DNA of 34,602 nt from positions 1 to 34,602 of the forward strand of contig NZ_AWQS01000022.1 of the NCBI RefSeq assembly GCF_000576575.1, in the 5' to 3' direction. Under the pieces are notes generated by a model. The model had not been told where the DNA came from and did no database searches. It was given only the letters and a program-made list of their open reading frames with translations. Positions 27,353 to 34,602 of this stretch are shown here, one piece after another. This stretch comes from Intrasporangium chromatireducens Q5-1. Lineage in GTDB: Bacteria > Actinomycetota > Actinomycetes > Actinomycetales > Dermatophilaceae. Made by a program: the position numbers and the translations under genes. The first letter of the stretch is position 1; every line of letters starts with the position of its first letter.

Positions 27353-28129
27353 ATGAGTCTCGGGGCCGTTTCTGCCCACCGGCCGCCGGCGCGGCGGGGC
27401 TGGGTGGAGCACATCATGGGGATGCCGATCAGCGTCCACCTCAAGGGCGCCGACGTGCACGGCCCCGACGCTGCGGAGGCGGTGTCAGCGGCCTACGCCT
27501 CGCTGCGCGAGATGGACCGCGTCTTCTCCACGTACCGGCCCGACTCGGACGTCATGCGGCTGCGTCGGGAGGAGGTGACCCTCGGCGGGTGCAGCCCGCT
27601 CGTCCGGGAGGCGTGGCGGCTCGGCGAGGAGGCGCAGCGCGTCACCCACGGGGCGTTCACCACGCTGCTGCCCGTGGGCGGGGGCGAGTTCGCCTTTGAC
27701 CCGACCGGCCTGGTCAAGGGCTGGGCCGTCGACCGGGCGGCAGCCGCGCTGGCGCAGCTGCCGGACACGTCGTTCTGCATCAATGCCGGTGGCGACCTCG
27801 TCGTCGGAGCGCACCCGGAGCTACCCCAGGAGGGCGATGGCGCGATCCGGTGGACCGTGGGCATCGAGGACCCGCGTGACCGCACGGTGATCGCGCGCAC
27901 CGTGGAGCTGACCCACGGCGCCGTGGCCACCTCGGGCACGGCGGCCCGGGGGGCGCACCTCTACGACCCCGCCTCGGGACAGATGGTGGGCCGGTCCGGC
28001 TCGGTCACCGTGATCGGCCCGACCCTCGTGTGGGCCGACATCTGGGCGACCGCACTCTTCGTCGGGAGCGCCGCGACGCAGGAGGCGTTCCAGCGCTCCG
28101 CCCCGGGCTACACGTTCTTCCGGCTCTGA
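27353..28129 (+). CDS. apbE: FAD:protein FMN transferase
   Basis: 258 residues. It transfers FMN from FAD onto Thr/Ser of SGAT motifs in target proteins. Family segments: MGMPISVHL; DRVFSTYRPDSDVMRLR; FAFDPTGLVKGWAVDRA (D116, K122); CINAGGDLVVG (D148); HGAVATSGTAARGAHLYDPASGQ (from about 188); and the C-terminal WADIWATALFVG metal region. The Mg2+ ligands are likely in these Asp/Thr positions. No signal peptide or lipobox is seen, unlike many ApbE proteins. The target FMN-binding protein is encoded 10 nt upstream; GGAG lies 7 nt before the ATG. Confidence 0.92.
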   Translation: MSLGAVSAHRPPARRGWVEHIMGMPISVHLKGADVHGPDAAEAVSAAYASLREMDRVFSTYRPDSDVMRLRREEVTLGGCSPLVREAWRLGEEAQRVTHGAFTTLLPVGGGEFAFDPTGLVKGWAVDRAAAALAQLPDTSFCINAGGDLVVGAHPELPQEGDGAIRWTVGIEDPRDRTVIARTVELTHGAVATSGTAARGAHLYDPASGQMVGRSGSVTVIGPTLVWADIWATALFVGSAATQEAFQRSAPGYTFFRL

Positions 28130-28143
28130 CGCGCTGAAGCGCG
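28130..28143. terminator. Short GC hairpin between convergent apbE and the YyaL-like gene
   Basis: CGCGC, a TGAA loop and GCGCG directly follow the apbE stop. The intergenic gap is only 25 nt. No T-run; it may act for both strands. Confidence 0.4.
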
Positions 28144-28154
28144 CGGCGCGGTGG

Positions 28155-30134
28155 TCAGTCGCGGCCCAGGAGGCGGCGCAGGTCCTCGACCTCGGTCACG
28201 GGGGCGTCACAGACGAAGCCGCGGCAGACGTACGCCGCGGAGCAGCCCCGGACGAGCGGCCGGCCCTCGAGGAGCGGGACGTCTGGGCTGTCGGGGCCAC
28301 CGGCCGCGAGGACGAGACCAGGACTCGTCGAGGCCCGCACCACGGAGAGCATCTCGGCGGCGACCTCATCGGCACCGACCACCGCCACCTCGAGCGGACC
28401 GGCGGCGAGGGCCTCGGCGACCGCGAGGCTCCACCCGGCGAACCTGGGATCGCGGGCGGCGAGTGCACCGGCCGCGTCGACGGCGCGGCGGCCCGCCTCG
28501 AGATGCGAGGCGCTGCCGGTCAGCGCCCCGAAGGTCACGAGCGCGCCGGCCAGGGCTGACTGCCCCGACGGCTCCGCGTTGTCCGAGCCGGACCTTGGCC
28601 GCAGATAGAGCTGTTCGGCGTCCGAGGCGGTGTCGTGGAACCCGCCGTCGTCATCGCCGAAGCGCTCCAGTGCCTGGTCCAGCAGCTCGCCCGAGCTGCG
28701 CAGGTAGCGGGCGTCACCGGTGGCCTGGTGCAGGGCGAGCAGCCCTTCTGCGAGGTTGCCGTAGTCGTCGGCCACCGCCTCGGCTGTGCTCACCCGGCCC
28801 GCGAGGGACGAGCGTCGCAGCCGCCCGTCGAGCAGATGCGTGCCCAGGACGAGGTCGGCACCCTGCCGCGCGGCGCGCACCCAGTCGGGTCGGTCGAGGG
28901 TGGCGCCGGCCTCGGCGAGAGCGGCGATCGCGAGGCCGTTCCACGACGTGACGACCTTGTCGTCCCGTGGCGGCTGGGGTCGGTGGCCGCGGTCCCGGAG
29001 GAGCCGGCTCCGGATCCCGGAGAACCACTCGGCGTCCGCTGGGTCTTGGGGCAGCTGCAGCGTCGACGTGCCGTGCTCGAAGGTGCCCTCCGGCGTCACC
29101 CCGAGGACCGCCGCGACCGCGCGCCCGTCCTCCTCGCCGAGTGCCTCCGCGAGCTGGTCCGGTGTCCACACGTAGGTCAGGCCCTCGCGGCCCTCCGTGT
29201 CGGCATCGAGCGAGGCTGCGAACCCACCCTCCCCGGTGCGCAGGTCCCGCAGCAGGAACTCGGCAGTCTGCTCGACCACGCGGAGGGCAATGGCGGAGCC
29301 GGTCGCCTTCCACCAGTGCAGGTAGACCCGCAGCAGGAGGGCGTTGTCATAGAGCATCTTCTCGAAGTGGGGCACGACCCAGGAGGCGTCGACGGAGTAG
29401 CGGGCGAAGCCCCCGCCGAGCTGGTCGTAGATGCCTCCGCGCGCCATCGCCTCGAGGGTCCGAGCTGCCATGTCGAGCGCCATCGCAGCGCCGGTCCTGG
29501 CGTGGTGCCGCAGGAGGAACTCGAGCACCATCGAGGGCGGGAACTTCGGCGCGCCGCCGAACCCGCCGTTGGCGTCGTCGAAGCTCGTCGCGAGCCGCGC
29601 CACGGCGGTGGCGAGGACCTCCTCGCCGATGTGTGCCGTCTCTGGCGCGCTGCTTGCCTGCGCCAGAGCGGTCGCGATGTGGGTGCCGCTCGCCCTCACC
29701 TCGGCCTCCCGAGCGCGCCACGCATCGTCGATCGCGGCGAGCAGCCGCACGAACTGCTGGCGCGGGAAGTAGGTGCCGCAGAAGAAGGGCTCGCCCTCAG
29801 GCGTGAGGAAGCAGGTCATCGGCCAGCCGCCGCTGCCCGTCGTCGCCGTGGTCGCGGCCATGTAGACCACATCGACGTCGGGTCGCTCCTCGCGGTCCAC
29901 CTTGATCGAGACGAACCGGTCGTTCAGCAGGGCCGCGACGTCCTCGTCCTCGAACGACTCGTGCGCCATGACGTGGCACCAGTGACAGGCGGCGTAGCCC
30001 ACGCTGAGCAGGATCGGGACGTTGCGGTCGCGGGCTTCGGCGAAGGCGGCCTCGTCCCACTCCTGCCAGTGCACAGGGTTGTCGGCATGCTGGCGCAGGT
30101 AGGGCGACGTGGCGTCCTTCAGACGGTTGGCCAT
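28155..30134 (-). CDS. Thioredoxin-domain protein of the YyaL/SPATA20 (DUF255) family
   Basis: 659 residues. The N-terminal thioredoxin-like domain (about 1-165) has SVGYAACHWCHVMAHESFED with C50 and C53 in CHWC, then FVSIKVDREERPDVDVVYM and GGWPMTCFLTPEGEPFFCGTYFP. The rest (to 659) is an alpha/alpha toroid like N-acylglucosamine 2-epimerases or glycosidases (GGFGGAPKFPPSMVLEFLLRH, GGIYDQLGGGFARYSVDASWVVPHFEKMLYDNA, DDKVVTSWNGLAIAALAEAG). The function of this widespread family is unknown. Start ATG 30134 is set exactly 6 nt after a TAGCGT box. It converges with apbE. Confidence 0.88.
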   Translation of the reverse strand: MANRLKDATSPYLRQHADNPVHWQEWDEAAFAEARDRNVPILLSVGYAACHWCHVMAHESFEDEDVAALLNDRFVSIKVDREERPDVDVVYMAATTATTGSGGWPMTCFLTPEGEPFFCGTYFPRQQFVRLLAAIDDAWRAREAEVRASGTHIATALAQASSAPETAHIGEEVLATAVARLATSFDDANGGFGGAPKFPPSMVLEFLLRHHARTGAAMALDMAARTLEAMARGGIYDQLGGGFARYSVDASWVVPHFEKMLYDNALLLRVYLHWWKATGSAIALRVVEQTAEFLLRDLRTGEGGFAASLDADTEGREGLTYVWTPDQLAEALGEEDGRAVAAVLGVTPEGTFEHGTSTLQLPQDPADAEWFSGIRSRLLRDRGHRPQPPRDDKVVTSWNGLAIAALAEAGATLDRPDWVRAARQGADLVLGTHLLDGRLRRSSLAGRVSTAEAVADDYGNLAEGLLALHQATGDARYLRSSGELLDQALERFGDDDGGFHDTASDAEQLYLRPRSGSDNAEPSGQSALAGALVTFGALTGSASHLEAGRRAVDAAGALAARDPRFAGWSLAVAEALAAGPLEVAVVGADEVAAEMLSVVRASTSPGLVLAAGGPDSPDVPLLEGRPLVRGCSAAYVCRGFVCDAPVTEVEDLRRLLGRD

Positions 30135-30140
30135 GCCGCC

Positions 30141-30146
30141 ACGCTA
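30141..30146 (-). promoter_or_regulatory. Leaderless-type -10 box for the YyaL-like gene
   Basis: TAGCGT on the minus strand is at -12 to -7 from the ATG at 30134, with no ribosome binding site. Confidence 0.6.
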
Positions 30147-30161
30147 CGCGGCTGGCGCTCA

Positions 30162-30204
30162 CCCCGGCCTCGCTCCTTCGTCGCTCGGGTCCTCACGCCT
30201 TGGC
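30162..30204 (-). repeat. Single copy of a dispersed 3'-end repeat related to the 81-bp unit
   Basis: On the minus strand, directly after the TGA of the APH(6)-like gene, come GCCAAGG, GAGGACCCGAGCGA, AAGGAGCGAGGCC and GGGG. The 81-bp unit after rseP begins after the stop in the same way: GCCAAGG, then GAGGACCCGAGCGA, then AGGGAGGCCC. Both sit at a gene's 3' end in the same orientation as that gene. Confidence 0.6.
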
Positions 30205-31134
30205 TCAGTCGTTCATGGCCTTGATGATCATCACCGCCAGGCTCACCCGGTCGTGCCCGTCCGGGTCCTGCGCCGCCTCCACCGCGTTGTCGGCTTCCCG
30301 CACGATCGTCCAGGCCCGAGCCCGGCCCTCGTCGATGCCGGCGCGCTCGCAGATGATCTCGAGTCGGCGCCGCAGTGCCCACCGGATCTCCGAGCCGGTC
30401 CCCAGCTCGTCCGCCCGGTTCCACAGCGACGGTGCGACCTCGAAGGCCGGGTCGCCGGCCATCGGCTTCGGGTCGATCACGAGCCAAGGCGCTCGGTAGG
30501 CGCCGAGCACGTTGCCGTAGTGCAGGTCGGTGTGGAGCAGCCGATCCTCGACGGGGGGACGCGTGACGAGCTCACGGGCGAGCGCCGCGGCCTGGTCGAG
30601 GTAGCGCCGTGGCATGACGGGTGGTGCCGCCCGCAGCTCGACGGCCTGGCGCTCGGCATAGTCGACGAGGCGAGGCAGCCGGGGATGGGGCGGGCGCCGG
30701 AGCGTGCCGAGCAGGCCACCGATGACCTCGCAGGCGGTGTCGACGTCGACGCGGTGCAGGTCGCGGTGGTGCAGGTGCTCGAGGAGCATCGCGAAGCGGG
30801 TGGGGTCCGCCCGGTAGAGCCGGACCGCGCCGTGGCCGTTCCAGACCTGCAGCGCGAGGGCCTCGGTCGCCGCCTCCGGGTGCGGCCAGCTGACCTTGAG
30901 GACCGCCTCCTCGCTGACGCCGGCCAGTTCGCGGTGCGAGCCGAGCAGCCGGACCGGCAACGCGATCGAGCAGACGCCGGTCATGGCCTGACCGATGGGC
31001 TCCAGCTCCCACTCCGCGAGCAGGTCGGCGAGCAGGCGCGGCAGGTCGTCGACCCAGTCCTCACCCGAGACGTACCCGTCGGCCGGGTAGCTGCTGACCC
31101 GCTGCACGAAGTGCGCGGGGATGAGGTGGATCAC
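30205..31134 (-). CDS. APH(6)-like aminoglycoside/hydroxyurea phosphotransferase family protein
   Basis: 309 residues. The C-lobe has LLHTDLHYGNVL (catalytic HxDxxxxN) and APWLVIDPKPMAGDPAFEVAPSLWNR (the DPK metal motif and the PxxGDPAFE segment of the PF04655 family of streptomycin 6-kinases and relatives). The N-lobe VLKVSWPHPEAATEALALQVWNGHGAVRLYRADP has the usual Lys and glutamate. Family members phosphorylate aminoglycosides or related compounds, but many chromosomal actinobacterial copies have no shown resistance role. The start is GTG 31134, overlapping the TGA of the upstream DUF4439 gene (GTGA), with GGAGGG upstream. The two are co-transcribed. Confidence 0.8.
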   Translation of the reverse strand: MIHLIPAHFVQRVSSYPADGYVSGEDWVDDLPRLLADLLAEWELEPIGQAMTGVCSIALPVRLLGSHRELAGVSEEAVLKVSWPHPEAATEALALQVWNGHGAVRLYRADPTRFAMLLEHLHHRDLHRVDVDTACEVIGGLLGTLRRPPHPRLPRLVDYAERQAVELRAAPPVMPRRYLDQAAALARELVTRPPVEDRLLHTDLHYGNVLGAYRAPWLVIDPKPMAGDPAFEVAPSLWNRADELGTGSEIRWALRRRLEIICERAGIDEGRARAWTIVREADNAVEAAQDPDGHDRVSLAVMIIKAMND

Positions 31135-32123
31135 GAACGTGGCCCTCCGCTGGTGCCGGGGAACGCGGTGAGAGGTATGCCGTGCGCCGGGCCGAGCGCC
31201 TGGACGCGGGCACTCCACGCGGCCACGTCCTCGAGCCCCGTCGCGGACCGGGCGAGGGCCACCAGCTGTGGCGTCGCGCCGATGGCGCGCCTCAGCAGGT
31301 CCCTCGCGAGCCGCGCCGCCGCCTGGGGCGTCGTCACGGCATACGGCAGCTGCCAGCCACCGGGCAGGGCCCGGCCCGGCAGGCCGGGACCGACGTCGTC
31401 GAGGAGGGCGTGAAGCGCATCGAGCGTCGTCAGGGCGGCCGTGCGGGCCGCTCCCGTCGACTGGGCGGCCACCACCTCGAAGCCGTAGACGAGGGGCGCG
31501 GTGCGCTCGAGGAGGGCGGCGTGGACCGCCTGAGGGCTCTGGCCCTGGGGCGCCACGGCTGCGCCGAGCCGGACAGCGGCGGCGAGTCGAGCGGACGTGG
31601 CGGACAGCAGGATGAGGCGGGTGTCGGTGTGCGACCCGGCCAGTGACTCCCACCGCCCGGTCGGCAGCTCGGCCAGCACGGCTCCCAAACGTCCCGGTCC
31701 GGTGGCGGCGTCGGGCGCCGCGGTGGTGCTCGCCGTCGCGCCCGACACGGGGGCGGTGTTGATCACGGCCGTCGGGACGCCGGCGTTGGTCAGCCGTCCG
31801 GTCAGGACGACGTCCTGCTCCCGGAGGACCCGGACCGCGTCCCGCACCGCGGCGTGCGCGGCTTCCGCAGCCGGGAGTGCCTGCGCCTGCGCGACGAGGA
31901 CCCGGACGTCCCGGACGAAGCCGACGAGCAGGTCCTCGTCCGCGACCTTCTCCCGCGTGGGCACCGGCGGTGGGGGCTGCGGCAGGTCGAGCCGCACGCC
32001 GCAACCGGCCAGCAGGCCCAGCGAGGCAACCACGCCGGTGAGCACGGCGCGGCGCGGCACCCCGACGGGTTCCCGCTCCCGGGAGTGGCACGGCCCGACT
32101 CCCGCCGTGCCGCCCGAATCCAT
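31131..32123 (-). CDS. DUF4439 ferritin-like-domain lipoprotein
   Basis: 330 residues. The N-terminus PRRAVLTGVVASLGLLAGC contains RR followed by a hydrophobic stretch and the lipobox LAGC, so it should be exported (possibly by Tat) and lipid-anchored. Then comes a low-complexity linker and two helical segments: VADEDLLVGFVRDVRVLVAQAQALPAAEAAHAAVRDAVRVLREQDVVL, and the C-terminal LAGSHTDTRLILLSATSARLAAAV...VYGFEVVAAQSTGAARTAALTTLDALHALLDDVG, which matches DUF4439. In actinobacteria this gene usually lies next to rimP, divergently, as here. The function is unknown. ATG 32123 is 6 nt after a CATGAT hexamer. Confidence 0.75.
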   Translation of the reverse strand: MDSGGTAGVGPCHSREREPVGVPRRAVLTGVVASLGLLAGCGVRLDLPQPPPPVPTREKVADEDLLVGFVRDVRVLVAQAQALPAAEAAHAAVRDAVRVLREQDVVLTGRLTNAGVPTAVINTAPVSGATASTTAAPDAATGPGRLGAVLAELPTGRWESLAGSHTDTRLILLSATSARLAAAVRLGAAVAPQGQSPQAVHAALLERTAPLVYGFEVVAAQSTGAARTAALTTLDALHALLDDVGPGLPGRALPGGWQLPYAVTTPQAAARLARDLLRRAIGATPQLVALARSATGLEDVAAWSARVQALGPAHGIPLTAFPGTSGGPRS

Positions 32124-32129
32124 GGCCAG

Positions 32130-32135
32130 ATCATG
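32130..32135 (-). promoter_or_regulatory. Candidate leaderless-type -10 box for the DUF4439 gene
   Basis: CATGAT on the minus strand at -12 to -7 from the ATG at 32123. It keeps A2 and T6 of TANNNT; weaker than the other examples. Confidence 0.35.
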
Positions 32136-32175
32136 GCATGCCCCGCTCGCGGGGCAGGGACGGCACGGGTTCCCC

Positions 32176-32181
32176 TAGAGT
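32176..32181 (+). promoter_or_regulatory. -10 box for the rimP-nusA operon
   Basis: TAGAGT, with a transcription start expected near 32188 and a leader of about 50 nt. AGGAGG (32222-32227) lies 9 nt before the rimP ATG. The DUF4439 promoter faces away on the other strand. Confidence 0.5.
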
Positions 32182-32236
32182 TGTGCTCACACGTGCCCAC
32201 GGGCACTCATTCGAGAAGAGCAGGAGGCAGGGTCAC

Positions 32237-32797
32237 ATGAGTGCGGCCGATCAGGTGAGGGAGTCGCTCGAGCCGGTCATCGCACCCCTCGGCCTCGTGA
32301 TCGAGGACGTCACCGTGTCTCCCGCGGGCAAGCGGCGCGTCGTGCGGGTGCTCGTCGACACCGACGTTCGCGGCATCGCCGTCGCGGACACGAGCAGCGT
32401 CGTCGAGCCGCTCTCCCTCGACCGGGTCGCCGAGGCGACCCATGCGGTGAGTGACGCGCTGGACGCGTCCGCGGCGCTGGGTGACGCGCCATACGTCCTG
32501 GAGGTGTCCTCGCCCGGGGTGGGACGCCCGCTCACCACTCGTGACCAGTTCCGACGCAACGTCGGCCGTCTCATCACGGTCGAGCACGCCGGTGGGGAGG
32601 TCACCGGGCGCCTCGTTGCCGTGGGCGCCGACACCCTGACCCTCGAGGTGCCTGCAGCCAAGAAGTCCCCGGAGCACTCCGTCTCCGTCGACCTCGGCGA
32701 CGTCCGCAAGGGCACCGTCCAGGTCGAGTTCACGCGGAGCGACCACGACGAACCAGAGGCATCGGACGACTCGTCGGATGCGGAGGAGGAGAGCTGA
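32237..32797 (+). CDS. rimP: Ribosome maturation factor RimP
   Basis: 186 residues. It helps assemble the 30S subunit. The N-terminal domain [35 protein letters not shown]... and the [28 protein letters not shown] segment are the family signatures, followed by the SH3-like C-terminal domain and an acidic tail ([18 protein letters not shown]). AGGAGG lies well spaced before the ATG. The stop overlaps the nusA ATG (TGATG), indicating translational coupling. Confidence 0.95.
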   Translation: MSAADQVRESLEPVIAPLGLVIEDVTVSPAGKRRVVRVLVDTDVRGIAVADTSSVVEPLSLDRVAEATHAVSDALDASAALGDAPYVLEVSSPGVGRPLTTRDQFRRNVGRLITVEHAGGEVTGRLVAVGADTLTLEVPAAKKSPEHSVSVDLGDVRKGTVQVEFTRSDHDEPEASDDSSDAEEES

Positions 32798-33801
32798 TGG
32801 ACATCGACCTGGCTGCGCTGAGAGCCCTCGAACGCGAGCGCGACATCAGCCTCGAGGTGCTCATTCCCGCGATCGAGCAGGCGCTGCTCGTGGCCTACCA
32901 CCGCACCGATGGCAGCTACCGGATCGCGCGGGTCGAGCTGGACCGCAAGTCCGGGCACGTCACGGTGTGGGCACGCGAAGAGGGCGAGCTGTTGCCCGCG
33001 GAGGAGGGCGAGCGCCCGGAGCGCGGCGAGCCGGGCCCCGAGTTCGACGACACCCCCGAGGGGTTCGGCCGGATCGCCGCATCGACCGCCCGCCAGGTCA
33101 TCGTGCAGCGCCTGCGCGACCTCGAGGACGAGGCGGTGCTCGGCGACTTCAAGGGCCGGGAGGGCGATGTCATCTCGGGCGTCGTCCAGCAGAGCCAGGA
33201 CCCCCGCAACGTGCACGTCGACTTCGGCGCGGTCGAGGGGCTCCTCCCGCTCGCCGAGCAGGTGCCGGGGGAGAGGTACACCCACGGCGAGCGAGTGCGC
33301 TGCTACGTCGTCAGCGTGAAGCGCGGCCCCAAGGGGCCGCAGGTCGGGCTGTCTCGCACCCACCCCAACCTCGTCCGGCAGCTGTTCCGGTTCGAGGTCC
33401 CGGAGATCGCGGATGGCACGGTGGAGATCGCCGCCCTCGCACGGGAGGCCGGCCACCGCACGAAGATCGCCGTCCGCTCCACGATCCCGGGAGTCAACGC
33501 CAAGGGCGCCTGCATCGGGCCCATGGGTGCCCGCGTGCGGGCTGTCATGACCGAGCTGCGTGGGGAGAAGATCGACATCGTCGACTACTCCGACGACCCC
33601 GCGCGCTTCGTCGCCGCGGCGCTCAGCCCCGCCCGGGTCCAGGCCGTCGAGATCGTCGACCCGGTCGCGCGCACGGCCCGCGTCACGGTCCCCGACTACC
33701 AGCTCAGCCTGGCGATCGGCAAGGAGGGGCAGAACGCCCGTCTCGCCGCGAAGCTCACCGGCTGGCGCATCGACATCCGGCCGGACACCGAGCACGAGTG
33801 A
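32797..33801 (+). CDS. nusA: Transcription termination/antitermination protein NusA
   Basis: 334 residues, actinobacterial short form without the C-terminal acidic repeats. The N-terminal RNA-polymerase-binding domain (about 1-115) is followed by an S1 domain (about 125-195: [49 protein letters not shown]) and two KH domains: [50 protein letters not shown], and the C-terminal [28 protein letters not shown]. It binds elongating polymerase and RNA. The rimP-nusA-ylxR-infB order is standard. Confidence 0.97.
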   Translation: MDIDLAALRALERERDISLEVLIPAIEQALLVAYHRTDGSYRIARVELDRKSGHVTVWAREEGELLPAEEGERPERGEPGPEFDDTPEGFGRIAASTARQVIVQRLRDLEDEAVLGDFKGREGDVISGVVQQSQDPRNVHVDFGAVEGLLPLAEQVPGERYTHGERVRCYVVSVKRGPKGPQVGLSRTHPNLVRQLFRFEVPEIADGTVEIAALAREAGHRTKIAVRSTIPGVNAKGACIGPMGARVRAVMTELRGEKIDIVDYSDDPARFVAAALSPARVQAVEIVDPVARTARVTVPDYQLSLAIGKEGQNARLAAKLTGWRIDIRPDTEHE

Positions 33802-33858
33802 CACGGCGAGCGCCACACCGTCGCACCAGCCGGTCAGCGAGCACGACCCCACACGCGG

Positions 33859-33864
33859 TAGACT
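33859..33864 (+). promoter_or_regulatory. Candidate internal -10 box for ylxR-infB
   Basis: TAGACT ends 5 nt before the GTG at 33870, so ylxR and infB may also be read from a leaderless transcript starting here as well as from the rimP promoter. Confidence 0.45.
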
Positions 33865-33869
33865 TGTCT

Positions 33870-34244
33870 GTGGCCGACCGGTCTGGACTCCGCGCTGAGC
33901 CGTCCCGCACCTGTGTGGGATGTCGACGCACGGATAGCTGGTCGGCACTGCTGCGAGTCGTCGCGGATCAGGCGAAGGACGAGAGACCCCTCGATGGGCC
34001 GATCATCCTCCGCCCCGACCCGGGACATCGGATGCCCGGGCGGGGTGCGTGGTTGCACCCGACACCCGAGTGCTTCGAGCTGGCGGTGCGCCGGAAGGCG
34101 TTCGGTCGTGCCCTGCGCCTGCAGGCCGCGGTCGACCTCCACGCCGTCGCCCACCACGTCGGGGCCCACCCGCAGCACGCGGTCGTCGCACTCGCGCCGA
34201 CCATCACGTCAGAAGAACGGTCAAACGCACATGAGGCGGGTTGA
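33870..34244 (+). CDS. ylxR: YlxR-family RNA-binding protein (RnpM-like)
   Basis: 124 residues. It begins ADRSGLRAEPSRTCVGCRRTDSWSALLRVV with the conserved CxxCR (C15, C18), then PGRGAWLHPTPECFELAVRRKAFGRALRL, the family's GRGAW and FGRAL region. In Bacillus YlxR (RnpM) binds RNase P RNA; elsewhere it is described as a nucleoid- or RNA-binding regulator. The C-terminal 30 residues (LHAVAHHVGAHPQHAVVALAPTITSEERSNAHEAG) are less conserved. The start is GTG 33870, supported by the adjacent -10 box; TTG 33864 is an alternative. The stop lies inside the first mini-ORF of the infB leader. Confidence 0.88.
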   Translation: MADRSGLRAEPSRTCVGCRRTDSWSALLRVVADQAKDERPLDGPIILRPDPGHRMPGRGAWLHPTPECFELAVRRKAFGRALRLQAAVDLHAVAHHVGAHPQHAVVALAPTITSEERSNAHEAG

Positions 34245-34296
34245 AACGCGATGAGCACCCGATGAGTACTCAGCGATGAGCAAGCCCCAGTTGTAA
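34231..34296 (+). promoter_or_regulatory. Chain of four overlapping mini-ORFs in the ylxR-infB leader
   Basis: Four tiny ATG-started frames follow one another: 34231-34254 (MRRVETR), 34251-34265 (MSTR), 34262-34279 (MSTQR) and 34276-34296 (MSKPQL). Each of the first three ends in CGA TGA, and that TGA overlaps the next ATG as ATGA. The first begins inside the 3' end of ylxR in another frame. The last ends with TAA 14 nt before the infB hairpin. The core is three copies of CGATGAG at 34249, 34260 and 34274. A terminating ribosome could restart at each junction. Whether they are translated is not shown. Confidence 0.6.
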
Positions 34297-34310
34297 CGAC
34301 GGTTCGACCA

Positions 34311-34337
34311 CTCCTGTCGGTCGGGCCGAGACAGGAG
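34311..34337 (+). promoter_or_regulatory. Hairpin that sequesters the infB ribosome binding site
   Basis: CTCCTGTC (34311-34318) is the exact reverse complement of GACAGGAG (34330-34337). The 3' arm contains the AGGAG Shine-Dalgarno sequence 4 nt before the infB GTG at 34342, so the folded form would block initiation. An 11-nt loop allows a further 3-bp CGG/CCG helix. Confidence 0.6.
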
Positions 34338-34341
34338 AAAT

Positions 34342-34602
34342 GTGGCCAAGGTCCGAGTCTACGAGCTCGCCAAGGAGCTCGGAGTCGAGAGCAAGGTTCT
34401 GCTCGCACACCTCAAGAGCCAGGGAGAGTTCGTCCGGTCGGCGTCGTCGACCATCGAGCCCCCCGTAGTCCGCAAGATCAAGGAGACGTTCCCGCAGGAG
34501 CACGCTGCGGCCAGCGGGAAGCCAGCCGCCCGGAAGACGGCCAAGAGCGCGCCGTCCGCGCCGGCCAGGGCCGAGGCAGCCGCTCGGCCGAGCGCGCCGG
34601 CA
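34342..34602 (+). CDS. infB: Translation initiation factor IF-2, N-terminal part (3' end outside the window)
   Basis: 87 codons to the window edge. [50 protein letters not shown] is the conserved IF2-N module found at the N-terminus of actinobacterial IF-2. It is followed by the Ala/Pro/Lys-rich linker ([30 protein letters not shown]) that precedes the GTPase. The GTP-binding domains are not in the window. GTG 34342 with AGGAG 4 nt upstream is chosen; an ATG at 34340 is in another frame. Confidence 0.95.
   Translation, partial: MAKVRVYELAKELGVESKVLLAHLKSQGEFVRSASSTIEPPVVRKIKETFPQEHAAASGKPAARKTAKSAPSAPARAEAAARPSAPA

Noticed and set aside
30205-32091. Fusion of the DUF4439 lipoprotein and the APH(6)-like kinase in one 628-codon frame
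   Set aside because: The upstream part of this frame is out of frame with the DUF4439 protein. The kinase begins at GTG 31134 in a GTGA overlap with GGAGGG upstream.

Overview
The window is a dense, high-G+C segment (roughly 70% or more by eye) of an actinobacterial chromosome. The core gene order dxr, rseP, ispG, GNAT, proS and then rimP, nusA, ylxR, infB, the DUF4439 lipoprotein next to rimP, and the many apparently leaderless promoters all point to Actinomycetota. A Micrococcales member, perhaps Intrasporangiaceae-like, is my best guess, but the family is not proven. No rRNA, tRNA, CRISPR array, insertion sequence, phage gene or origin was seen. No stretch longer than about 300 bases lacks a gene.

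Layout. 1-6420: the start of a heme-pathway oxidase (hemY, cut by the window edge), a divergent LOG-family protein, an acyl-CoA ligase, an AEC permease and a succinate-semialdehyde dehydrogenase. 6530-10249: a stand-alone DnaB-type ATPase, a PPOX-family flavoprotein, and a minus-strand pair (GPH permease and cytidylate-kinase-like protein). 10296-14320: dxr, rseP and ispG, each with its own likely leaderless promoter; an 81-bp tandem repeat lies between rseP and ispG. 14329-21474: an accessory stretch with a uridine-kinase-like protein, a membrane protein, RNase Z, two GNAT proteins, an ECF41 sigma factor with its carboxymuconolactone-decarboxylase partner, and a methyltransferase. 21632-24914: proS, a HAD protein and a TauE/SafE permease, linked by stop/start overlaps. 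25320-28129: a three-gene flavin electron-transfer operon (ferric-reductase-like protein, FMN-binding protein, ApbE). 28155-32123: minus-strand genes for a YyaL-like thioredoxin-domain protein, an APH(6)-like kinase and a DUF4439 lipoprotein. 32237-34602: rimP, nusA, ylxR and the start of infB.

How the genes work together. dxr and ispG are two steps of the MEP isoprenoid pathway. The rimP-infB cluster serves ribosome maturation, transcription elongation and translation initiation. The sigma factor probably drives the gene in front of it from a recognisable ECF41-type promoter. ApbE probably attaches FMN to the small secreted or anchored FMN-binding protein, which then takes electrons from the ferric-reductase-like protein.

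The most unusual observations are: (1) four overlapping mini-ORFs chained by ATGA junctions between ylxR and infB, followed by a hairpin that masks the infB ribosome binding site; (2) an octamer, GTATGCCG, seen 17 times on both strands, about 15 times my rough expectation, including one inverted pair that makes a terminator-like hairpin; (3) a set of genes whose start codon sits exactly 6 nt after a -10 hexamer.
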